Below are positions 7,405 to 14,268 of a stretch of DNA of 32,427 nucleotides, piece after piece. The DNA lies in contig CAIXBR010000047.1 in the NCBI GenBank assembly GCA_903917735.1, positions 108,670-141,096 on the forward strand. Reading direction: 5' to 3'. Source of the stretch: an uncultured Elusimicrobia bacterium. GTDB lineage: Bacteria; Elusimicrobiota; Elusimicrobia; Elusimicrobiales; UBA9959. Under the pieces are notes generated by a model, which had not been told where the DNA came from, searched no databases, and saw only the letters and a list, made by a program, of their open reading frames with translations. The translations under genes were made by a program, and so were the position numbers. Each line of letters starts with the position of its first letter. The first letter of the stretch is position 1.

Positions 7405-8181
7405 ATGAGAATACCTTGCACATACGCGCAAATCACAAAGTACCGGAATGCGTACGGCCGGAGTGTCCTTTTTAGTCTCCTAATTACACAAGTCATGACC
7501 GTTCCGCTGCTCGTCCTCGCTGCCGGCAGCGGGGACACGTTCGAAGAATCGCTGAACGTGAACGTACGGGACATGTCCACTCCACCGGCATCAGCCCTGG
7601 CGCCGATACCCGCCCCTATGGCCGTTCCCGCCGGCGCGCCGGCAGCCAAGAACCTTGATCTTAAGAATATCTCGGAAATGTTGGACCCGTCCGGCCACCA
7701 TTATCCAAAAGGAACGGAACAAGCGCGCAATGAGGATATGCGTATCCGCGAGGCCGCCGTAAACAAAGAGGCCGCGCTGCCTGACCAGTACCGCCAAGTG
7801 CTAGAAGAGATACGCGCCATGGGAATATCTTATGTGGATCTTTACCACGGCTCCCACATGATTATCCGCGATGAAGGCACCCATTATGAACAATGGCTCC
7901 TCCTAAACGCCTTCCCGCGCATTTCCTCGCATTACCGGGACGTGAACACGCAGCAGTACGAACTCCGCCTGAAGGACATCGGCGGCCTCTTGTTCGGAAA
8001 AACGAAAGACGAGAGCACCTGGTTCCAGATGGAGGCGCACACCTCGGCTCCGGAGAACGCGCTGCTCCACGTAGGGGACTACCTGAAGCACAAGTTGGAA
8101 GGCGGCGTCAACATCGGGCCCATGGGCGAGTCTCCGAGAACTGACCAGAACCCCATTTTCCTGGACCCGCCGCAGCGGTGA
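7405..8181 (+). CDS. Exported protein of unknown function
   Basis: I do not recognise this 258-residue protein. The ATG at 7405 is preferred over a TTG at 7363 because GAGGAAGG lies just upstream and the resulting N-terminus is basic then hydrophobic (about residues 17-39, LLITQVMTVPLLVLAAG), like a signal peptide or anchor. An Ala/Pro-rich stretch follows (near residues 57-80), then a soluble C-terminal half with YVDLYHGSHMIIRDEG and several aromatic and His residues. It appears monocistronic between AOR and the TPR lipoprotein. It could be a periplasmic or surface protein; no enzymatic motif is evident. Confidence 0.7.
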   Translation: MRIPCTYAQITKYRNAYGRSVLFSLLITQVMTVPLLVLAAGSGDTFEESLNVNVRDMSTPPASALAPIPAPMAVPAGAPAAKNLDLKNISEMLDPSGHHYPKGTEQARNEDMRIREAAVNKEAALPDQYRQVLEEIRAMGISYVDLYHGSHMIIRDEGTHYEQWLLLNAFPRISSHYRDVNTQQYELRLKDIGGLLFGKTKDESTWFQMEAHTSAPENALLHVGDYLKHKLEGGVNIGPMGESPRTDQNPIFLDPPQR

Positions 8182-8266
8182 TGGGGAATATCTTTTCTAT
8201 TTCTTCCATAAAAACCTGAAAAAAACCGGGCATGCACAGGAACGGAAACTCATTCAGGGAAAAAAC

Positions 8267-9784
8267 ATGGTAAAAAAAGCACTTTCCCGCAGCGGCAGCG
8301 CGTTGACGGGCTGCCTTGCGCTCGCGCTGCTCTCGGTCACAGGCTGCGCCCCCATAATAGCGCGCAAAACCGCCCCCGCGAAAGACGCTCCCGGCATTTC
8401 CGTCTCCGCCGCCTGCACGAATTTCCTGAATTGCGCCGCAGCGGCATATGAAAGGACCGGAAAAGTGCCCGACCAGATCCGGCTATACTCAGAAGCCATC
8501 GCCGCCTGGACCGAGGCCGACGGCGCAAAGAACCTGTCCGTTGCGTACGCCAACCGCGGCATATCTCTATACGCTTCCTCTAAATACGGGGATTCAATAA
8601 AGGATTTCAGCAAAGCGCTCGAACTGGACCCTGACTATACGGCCGCATATTACAACCGCGGGATGGCATACCACAGTTCGGGGAATTACTCCAAAGCAAC
8701 GGAAGACTTTACCAGCGCAATAAGCTCCGGGATGGACTATCCTTTTGTATACCGGCTGCGCGGTACAGCGAAACTGAACTTCGAGGACTATTCAGGGGCC
8801 ATAGAGGACTTCAACTCCGCAGCCCTGAGCGAGGAACCCGACGCGCTCCTGTACCGCAACAGGGCGGCCGCAAGATACGCCCTGAAAGATTGCGCCGGGG
8901 CGATAGCGGATTACTCCCTGGCCCTGCTACTGGACCGGACAGGAGACTGCGGAAGCGGAACTCCCGGAGCCGTCTTTGCCGACCGAGGCGTGGCCTATTA
9001 CTGTTTAAAGGACTATGACCGCGCCGTTGACGACTACACCGAGGCAAAAAGACTGGACCCGCGCAACGCCAGGACACTTTATGGCCGCGCCGCCGCGTAT
9101 AAGAAGAAAGGAGACATGGCTTCTGCCGCCAGCGATCTGGGGCAAGCCGTAAAACTGGACCCGGAGTACGCCGACGCCTATATTTCATTGGGGAACCTGC
9201 ACAGGAAAAAAAAGGAACACGATCTTGCCATCAGCTGTTACAATAAAGCCCTCATACTACCCGGCCCTAAAAAAGACGTTATATACAACAACCGCGGACT
9301 GACGCATTACTGCGCCAGGGATTATGACAAAGCTATCGCCGATTTCAGCAGCGCGGTGGCGGCAAACCCGGAGAATGCTAAGGCCTACGTGAACCGCGCT
9401 ATGGCCAAATGTCAGGAAGGGAATTGCCGTGAGGCCCTGCCGGATTGCGAAAAAGCGTTGAAAATAGACCCGGGATATTCGGCAGGCTACGGAGTAAGAG
9501 GCTATGTAAATTATGAACTGGAAGATTATTCCAAAGCGAAGGAAGACTTTAAAAAGACGGTGGAACTCTCACCCTTCAACTGGGACGCTTTCTTCGGCCT
9601 GGCACTTGTCAGTGAAAGATCCGGAGAGTTTACTACGGCGGACACCTGGATGAAAAAAGCGATGGAACTTGAGCCGGGAATAAAAAAAGGAGCCGCTTTC
9701 CTGGAAGGTCTGGAATCGGAAGGATATTTTTACACTCCCGGGCAGAAAGCAACACTGCTGGCCCTTATCGGCAGGAACATCTAA
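8267..9784 (+). CDS. TPR-repeat lipoprotein
   Basis: The 505 residues begin with a lipoprotein signal peptide (LALLSVTGC, lipid-accepting Cys about 27). About eleven tetratricopeptide repeats follow, with phrases such as AYYNRGMAYHSSGNYSKA and the recurring pattern Y.NRG....Y..A..D....L.LDP. TPR solenoids bind other proteins, so this is probably a periplasmic or outer-membrane scaffold. Cysteines recur in several repeats. The decayed IS110 element begins immediately after its stop codon, so any original downstream neighbour may have been separated from it. Confidence 0.88.
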   Translation: MVKKALSRSGSALTGCLALALLSVTGCAPIIARKTAPAKDAPGISVSAACTNFLNCAAAAYERTGKVPDQIRLYSEAIAAWTEADGAKNLSVAYANRGISLYASSKYGDSIKDFSKALELDPDYTAAYYNRGMAYHSSGNYSKATEDFTSAISSGMDYPFVYRLRGTAKLNFEDYSGAIEDFNSAALSEEPDALLYRNRAAARYALKDCAGAIADYSLALLLDRTGDCGSGTPGAVFADRGVAYYCLKDYDRAVDDYTEAKRLDPRNARTLYGRAAAYKKKGDMASAASDLGQAVKLDPEYADAYISLGNLHRKKKEHDLAISCYNKALILPGPKKDVIYNNRGLTHYCARDYDKAIADFSSAVAANPENAKAYVNRAMAKCQEGNCREALPDCEKALKIDPGYSAGYGVRGYVNYELEDYSKAKEDFKKTVELSPFNWDAFFGLALVSERSGEFTTADTWMKKAMELEPGIKKGAAFLEGLESEGYFYTPGQKATLLALIGRNI

Positions 9785-9835
9785 ACAACTCGTTTTTCAA
9801 AGCAAGGCTCCGGAGATACGACCGCCATTGCCCCT

Positions 9836-9903
9836 GCCCTCTTCGAGGGCCCAGAAAACCTTTGGTTCCCTGCCTCGTCCATCTTAACGGCGGACTAACC
9901 GCC
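9836..9903 (-). other. Structured non-coding end of the IS110-type element
   Basis: This stretch lies downstream of the transposase (minus strand) and contains two hairpins: GCCCTC/GAGGGC with a 3-nt loop (9836-9850) and GGCGG/CCGCC with a 5-nt loop (9889-9903). IS110-family elements encode a bridge RNA in a non-coding end, located downstream of the recombinase in the IS1111 group. That this is a fossil bridge-RNA region is inference. Confidence 0.35.
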
Positions 9904-9939
9904 TACAGGTTTATGGCTTCCGACTTTCGTCCTAAATCA

Positions 9940-10851
9940 TTATAAAAAAGCGCGTGCCTCAGCAAAAGGCGTCTGATCTTTTAGCATGTGATAGCAAGCG
10001 CGAGCCAGCTTATGGGCGACTGCCTTGATGGCAACGAATTTATTAGTCTTGGCCAGCTTGCGCTGATAAAAACTTCGTATGCGCTCGTTGTAGCGCACGG
10101 CGTAATGTGCCGCCTCAACAAACGCCCAGGCCAAGTACTTGTTCCCGTTCTTTCTATTACCGGCTCCCTTTTTTTCCGTTGCTCCAGCGGGAACTGTCTA
10201 CGCAGCGCGCATACGATGCAAAGTTCCCTACTTCCTCAAAGCGCTCCATGCTCCCTGCCTCGTACATAATGGTCATCCCAAGGATATGCCAAATTCCATC
10301 TATTGATCGCCAATGCCTGTACGCCGTCAACGCCGCAGAACTGTCCGATTGTGACATCATTGAGCTTGCATACTCCGTCCCCAGGTATTCTTTTTCCACT
10401 GTTACGACTTATCAAAGCCCTGTATACTCAGTACCTGCGTAGTGCGGCACCGCACCAGTTGGGCGCGCTTGCGCAGCAGGTCGCGAACTGCGCGGTCTTC
10501 TTTCGGGTGGATGTAACCTGTCGGCAAGATACCCGGGCGCAGCAGATGTGCCAGGTGCCGGGCGTCGTGCTCGTCCCCTGTATACTTGAGCCCATCGTAG
10601 ACCGTCACCTCCGCTGTGTTCACCAATTTTACTGTATAGCCTTCCTCCATAAGCCCGTCGACCAGTCAGTACCTGTTGTACGTCGACTCAACGGCTATGG
10701 CCTGGATGTTTTTCTTGTGCGGTTTCAACTGCGCCAGGATGGTTTGCAGGTCGTTCGGGTTACGCTTCTCATAGACAACTTTGTCCTTTGCATCAATAAC
10801 TACCAGCACGCTGTTGTTGGAATGTAGGTCGATTGCGGCGTATAATCTCAT
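9940..10851 (-). pseudogene. IS110-family DEDD transposase, inactivated
   Basis: Read on the minus strand from ATG at 10851, MRLYAAIDLHSNN and QAIAVEST are the start of a DEDD recombinase; TGDEHDARHLAHLL carries further acidic residues. A TGA at 10666-10668 replaces what is probably a Trp codon (YNRY*LVDGLMEEG). A TAA follows near 10402, then another frame carries the C-terminal transposase domain (GIWHILGMTIMYEAGS, GNFASYARCVDSS). A last shift in the A-run near 10170 moves into the frame with KNGNKYLAWAFVEAAHY, ending at 9940. At least two stops and two frameshifts make it inactive. Confidence 0.9.
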
Positions 10852-10859
10852 ATAGTGTT

Positions 10860-10919
10860 CCCTCCTGCAGGTTTTGTAATAAACTTCTTGCAAAGTAATA
10901 TTACTAACCTGCGGGAGGG
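10860..10919. repeat. Inverted repeat at the 5' side of the IS110-type transposase
   Basis: CCCTCCTGCAGGTT (10860-10873) and AACCTGCGGGAGGG (10906-10919) match at 13 of 14 positions as an inverted repeat around a 32-nt loop. The loop itself contains the palindrome AGTAATATTACT (10894-10905). A related copy, CCGCCTACAGGTTT, is at 9899-9912 at the other end of the element. Confidence 0.75.
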
Positions 10920-11059
10920 GACATCTAGATGATTATCAGGCTGCCGGCACGTAGCGCGCCGTCAGTTCTGCTCCGAATATTAACCCAATAATTAACTTAA
11001 AACACAAACATCTTTAACCAGCCGCTTATTTTGCAAAGTACTCCAAATACTCCAAGCCC

Positions 11060-11088
11060 TTGACAACCCGGGAAATCCGTGGTATACT
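11060..11088 (+). promoter_or_regulatory. sigma70-type promoter of the marR gene
   Basis: TTGACA (11060-11065) and TATACT (11083-11088) are separated by exactly 17 nt. Transcription would start near 11095, about 25 nt before the ATG at 11120. The TTG at 11060 is part of this -35 box, which argues against using it as a start codon. Confidence 0.8.
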
Positions 11089-11100
11089 TCAAATACTGAA
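11088..11100. promoter_or_regulatory. Candidate operator TTCA-N5-TGAA at the marR start site
   Basis: TTCAAATACTGAA is an inverted repeat (TTCA, 5-nt spacer, TGAA) touching the -10 box and covering the expected transcription start. The same TTCA-N5-TGAA pattern recurs at 11589-11601 between marR and the efflux operon. Binding by this MarR protein is inferred. Confidence 0.5.
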
Positions 11101-11119
11101 CCATTTATATTTCGAATCT

Positions 11120-11569
11120 ATGAACATCGAAAACAAAGCACGCGCACTCTCCAACTGCATGCACGCCATTATGGCGGAGACCCATCTTAACGACAAGAAA
11201 ATGATAAACATTTTTTCCGCCTTCAGTCCCCAGGAATTCCATGTAATGATGACTGTCGGTCATATGGGGAATTGCATAATGAGCGACATCGCCGCCAAGC
11301 TCCAGCTTTCTTTAAGCAGCATAACCGGCATTGTGGATAAACTCGAAGCCAAGAAGATAGTGCAGCGTTCCCGCTCGATAGAAGATCGGCGTATCGTACA
11401 GGTTGTTCTCACGGAAGAGGGGAACAAGGTTTTTCAAACGGCGATGGAAGGGCACCTGGAAATGGTGCGCACACATCTTAATGCGCTCAGCCCGCAGGAG
11501 CAGGACGTGTTTCTTGCGTTGTTTCAGAAAATTGCGGCGGTTATCACGGCCAAAAAGGCCAGGGTCTAA
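11120..11569 (+). CDS. MarR-family transcriptional regulator
   Basis: Starting at ATG 11120, this protein of 149 residues has the MarR winged-helix pattern: MSDIAAKLQLSLSSITGIVDKLEAKKIVQRSRSIEDRRIVQVVLTEEG, with the DRR wing motif. The flanking helices (1-45 and 110-149) would form the dimer interface. MarR proteins usually repress themselves and a nearby efflux operon and let go when they bind small aromatic or antibiotic ligands. A good promoter and candidate operators upstream, with a matching operator before the TolC/adaptor/RND operon, fit that role here. The gene ends with a short GGCC hairpin and a T-run around 11550-11578, a weak terminator. Confidence 0.88.
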   Translation: MNIENKARALSNCMHAIMAETHLNDKKMINIFSAFSPQEFHVMMTVGHMGNCIMSDIAAKLQLSLSSITGIVDKLEAKKIVQRSRSIEDRRIVQVVLTEEGNKVFQTAMEGHLEMVRTHLNALSPQEQDVFLALFQKIAAVITAKKARV

Positions 11570-11588
11570 TTTTTTTTGACCAAATTGC

Positions 11589-11601
11589 TTCATATATTGA
11601 A
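11589..11601. promoter_or_regulatory. Second TTCA-N5-TGAA operator candidate, before the efflux operon
   Basis: TTCATATATTGAA has the same half-sites and spacer as the site at 11088-11100. It lies in the 190-nt gap between marR and the TolC-like gene. No convincing -35/-10 pair was found in this gap, so it may act on read-through or on a weak promoter. Confidence 0.45.
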
Positions 11602-11760
11602 CATTTGCACAAATAAATGATTCAGAAAGCAAAACAATAACTGTTGTAAGCAGCCATAACCGAGCCCTTTTTACACACAAAAAGTAGCGCAGGATATTGC
11701 AAGAAGAACAAGCAGGCGGTATAGCGGGCGTCAATCTACTCACCGGTAGGTAAAGTATTT

Positions 11761-13263
11761 ATGAAACCACAAGCATCCCCGAAGCTAACGAAAGGCGACC
11801 GGACCAAGCAACGTATACTTGAAACCGCAACCATCCTGATGGCTGAAAAGGGCCCGGACATCGTGTCCATGCGCGAGATATCCGCCCGTCTTAAAATAGG
11901 CGCGGCTAAAATACCCTACGACCTGCCTGCGCGTCTGGCGCGTATGATAATAACAGGAATGCGCGATGTCAAAGCCATAATCCTTGCCCTGCTGATATCA
12001 GGGATATCGGCCTCCTATGCCACCGCCGGCGCGCAGGACCTTACTCTGGACGGCGCGGTACAAACCGCGCTTAAAAATAACGCCACCGTAGTCACAGCTG
12101 AGGAAACACGTCGGATATATAGAGAAAAGATAACGGAATATTGGGGCACGGTCTACCCACAATTAAGCGCCACTGGTAAATATACCCGTAACATCGAATC
12201 GCCCTCGGTTTTTATGGGCGGCAGCAAGATAAAGTCCGGACTGAAGAACGCCTACTCAGGGTCGTTGGATCTGGAGCAGGTGCTATGGTCCGGCGGCAAG
12301 ATCCGCACCGGCATCCGGATGGCTGATATGTACGCCGACGATTCCGACGAACAGTTGAAAACGGCCCGCAACGACATTTCAAAGGCCGTGAAGCAGATGT
12401 ATTACCAGGTGCTGCTTTCAAGCTCGCTCGCAGCCATACAGCGCGAATCGCTGAACCTGGCTGTCCAGCACCTAGCTACCATAGAAGCCCAATACAAGCA
12501 GGGCCTCGCTAGCGATCTTGCGGTACTAAGGCAGGAAGTGGAAGTCTCCAACACCGAGCCTTCTCTCACCCAGGCCTGGAACCTTTATGAAGAGGGCATT
12601 ATCGAACTCAAAAATCTGCTCGGCCTGGACCCGGAAGTGGATATAAACCTGGCCGACGGGCTCATGTGCGCAAAAAATATTCCCGGGGAAATAACCGAAC
12701 TTTATATAGCCGCTCTTTTAAACCGGCCGGAATACAAGGACGCCAAACTCCAGCGCGATCTATATCTGGAAACGATAAAGATCGAGCAGTCAGCGCATTA
12801 CCCTTATGTCAGTGCCTTCGCTTCCAGACAGTTCCAGGGACAGGCCGATTCCGGCTTCCCCCGAGAGTCCGGACAGAGTTGGAGCACTACCGCCGGATTA
12901 AGCCTCTCGCTCCCGCTTTTTTCCGGTGGTTCCACATCCTCCAAGGTCCGGCAGGCACGGCTACAGGCGGACGTAGCTGATACTAATCTCAAAGAATTGG
13001 AACGCAAGATTAAGATAGCGGTAAAAGAAGCCTGGCTGAGCCTGAAGGAAGCCTCGCTGAGGCTGGAATCCCAGGCAACCTCCGTGGAAACCGCCCGCAA
13101 GGCCCTGAACGCCACCGAAGTCCAGTTTAAAAACGGCCTCGCCAGCCAGTTGGAACTTAATGACACCTCGCTGGCCCTTAACAAGGCGGAGACCTCATAT
13201 ATTCAGGCACAGCACGACACCTGCTCCGCCGACGCGGAACTGAAGTGGACACTGGGGCAATAA
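11761..13263 (+). CDS. TolC-type outer-membrane channel with an N-terminal TetR DNA-binding remnant fused in frame
   Basis: Residues 10-54 match the DNA-binding domain of a TetR regulator (RTKQRILETATILMAEKG, then MREISARLKIGAAKIPYDL), but the whole ligand domain is absent. From residue 67 (ATG 11959) the protein is an ordinary outer-membrane efflux protein: signal peptide (AIILALLISGISASYATAGA), two OEP repeats with long coiled coils, and the typical LKNLLGLDP and LSLSLPLFSGG phrases. The simplest reading is an in-frame deletion that joined an upstream tetR gene to tolC. The only reasonable ribosome site is before 11761; at 11959 AGGA abuts the ATG. The fused protein would have a buried signal peptide, so internal initiation may be needed for export. 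It partners the adaptor and RND pump downstream. Confidence 0.85.
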   Translation: MKPQASPKLTKGDRTKQRILETATILMAEKGPDIVSMREISARLKIGAAKIPYDLPARLARMIITGMRDVKAIILALLISGISASYATAGAQDLTLDGAVQTALKNNATVVTAEETRRIYREKITEYWGTVYPQLSATGKYTRNIESPSVFMGGSKIKSGLKNAYSGSLDLEQVLWSGGKIRTGIRMADMYADDSDEQLKTARNDISKAVKQMYYQVLLSSSLAAIQRESLNLAVQHLATIEAQYKQGLASDLAVLRQEVEVSNTEPSLTQAWNLYEEGIIELKNLLGLDPEVDINLADGLMCAKNIPGEITELYIAALLNRPEYKDAKLQRDLYLETIKIEQSAHYPYVSAFASRQFQGQADSGFPRESGQSWSTTAGLSLSLPLFSGGSTSSKVRQARLQADVADTNLKELERKIKIAVKEAWLSLKEASLRLESQATSVETARKALNATEVQFKNGLASQLELNDTSLALNKAETSYIQAQHDTCSADAELKWTLGQ

Positions 13264-13315
13264 GACAGCGAATTGGTTTTGGGATTTACAATAAAAAACG
13301 GAAGTGAACCAATAT

Positions 13316-14206
13316 ATGAAAAACATGAAAACAAGAATATTTATTTTAGCGCTCGCGGCTGTCGCAGTTTGTGCGGCGGGGTGTAAAGACAAGGACTTGG
13401 CGGCATTCAACAGTATGGAGAAAGACCGGTTCCTGGTAAAGGCAGAAAAGGCGCAGATAAAAGACATAGAGGACTACCTTACGCTGGTAGGCTCGGTGAA
13501 AGCCATGGACGAAGCCGTGCTTTATCCGCGCGTAGCCGGCAAGCTATTAAGGAACCTGCTCACCGAGGGCGACGCCGTAAAGAAGGACCAGGCGGTGGCT
13601 TTGGTAGAACGCGATGAGCCCGGCGTCGTCTACGAGCCCGCCCCGGTTCCGTCCACTCTTAACGGCGTGATAGGCCGCATTTACCAAGATTCAGGCGCTA
13701 ATGTAACTGCACAGACGCCCATAGCGCTGGTGGTAAGCCAGGGGCAGGTACGTGTTGTTGTGGACTTGCCGGAGCGCTATATGGGCAAGGTGTTCATGGG
13801 CCAGCAGGCCCGCATAAAGGTGGACGCCTTCCCGGATATGCTCTTCCAGGGAAAAGTCTACCGTGTAAGCCCAGTGGTGGATACTCAAACAAGGAGCGCC
13901 GTAATAGAGTTGCTTGCAGACAACTCCAGCGGCCGCCTGAAGTCCGGCATGTTCTCCGAAGTACGCTTGGTGGTTGGCGCCAAAGGAGGGGCGGTGGCAG
14001 TGCCTTCTTCTGCCATTCTGAGTGAGAATGAAAAGAATTATATTTTTCTGCCTGTTAACGGCCTGGCGGTGCGTCGCGATGTGAAAACCGGAATATCCAA
14101 CGAGGATTACACCCAGGTTTCCATAGGGCTCAAGGCTGGCGAAGAGCTTATAACTTTCGGCCTGTACGGGCTTAAGGACAGAAGCAAGATCAAAGTACAG
14201 GAATGA
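13316..14206 (+). CDS. RND efflux periplasmic adaptor (membrane-fusion lipoprotein)
   Basis: The start at ATG 13316 is chosen over GTG 13304 because GGAAG is 11 nt upstream and leads straight into a lipoprotein signal peptide (FILALAAVAVCAAGC). The HlyD/AcrA-like order is visible: a half-lipoyl segment (VAGKLLRNLLTEGDAVKKDQAVALV), a second half (LNGVIGRIYQDSGANVTAQTPIALV), a beta-barrel (MGQQARIKVDAFP) and a membrane-proximal domain. The central hairpin is short: few residues separate the lipoyl halves. It bridges the pump at 14269 and the TolC-like channel at 11761 in a tripartite complex. It lies in one operon with them. Confidence 0.9.
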   Translation: MKNMKTRIFILALAAVAVCAAGCKDKDLAAFNSMEKDRFLVKAEKAQIKDIEDYLTLVGSVKAMDEAVLYPRVAGKLLRNLLTEGDAVKKDQAVALVERDEPGVVYEPAPVPSTLNGVIGRIYQDSGANVTAQTPIALVVSQGQVRVVVDLPERYMGKVFMGQQARIKVDAFPDMLFQGKVYRVSPVVDTQTRSAVIELLADNSSGRLKSGMFSEVRLVVGAKGGAVAVPSSAILSENEKNYIFLPVNGLAVRRDVKTGISNEDYTQVSIGLKAGEELITFGLYGLKDRSKIKVQE

Positions 14207-14268
14207 ACAATTTCCCCGGAAGGGAATTTGATTAAGCGCCAGGCAGTATATCTTCCTTAGGAACTCTT

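Larger units (their letters stand above)
9785..10925 (-). mobile_element. Decayed IS110/IS1111-type insertion sequence
   Basis: The element holds a DEDD transposase pseudogene on the minus strand. Related repeats mark both sides: CCGCCTACAGGTTT at 9899-9912 and its inverted relative AACCTGCGGGAGGG at 10906-10919, plus a better inverted match at 10860-10873. IS110 elements lack ordinary terminal repeats and IS1111 members have subterminal ones, so the outer limits given are approximate: the TPR stop codon on one side and just past the last repeat on the other. Confidence 0.7.
11039..11100. repeat. Direct repeat pair flanking the marR promoter
   Basis: TACTCCAAATACTCCAA (11039-11055) and TACTTCAAATACTGAA (11085-11100) share most positions and are offset by 46 bp. 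One lies just upstream of the -35 box and the other covers the expected transcription start. A regulator, perhaps the MarR protein itself, could bind both. Confidence 0.5.

Noticed and set aside
9988..10827. Plus-strand open frames over the IS110 element
   Set aside because: They are antisense to the transposase pseudogene, whose family motifs are clear on the minus strand.
11060..11119. TTG start adding 20 residues to the MarR protein
   Set aside because: The TTG is the first half of a good -35 box and the added residues would be encoded across the promoter.
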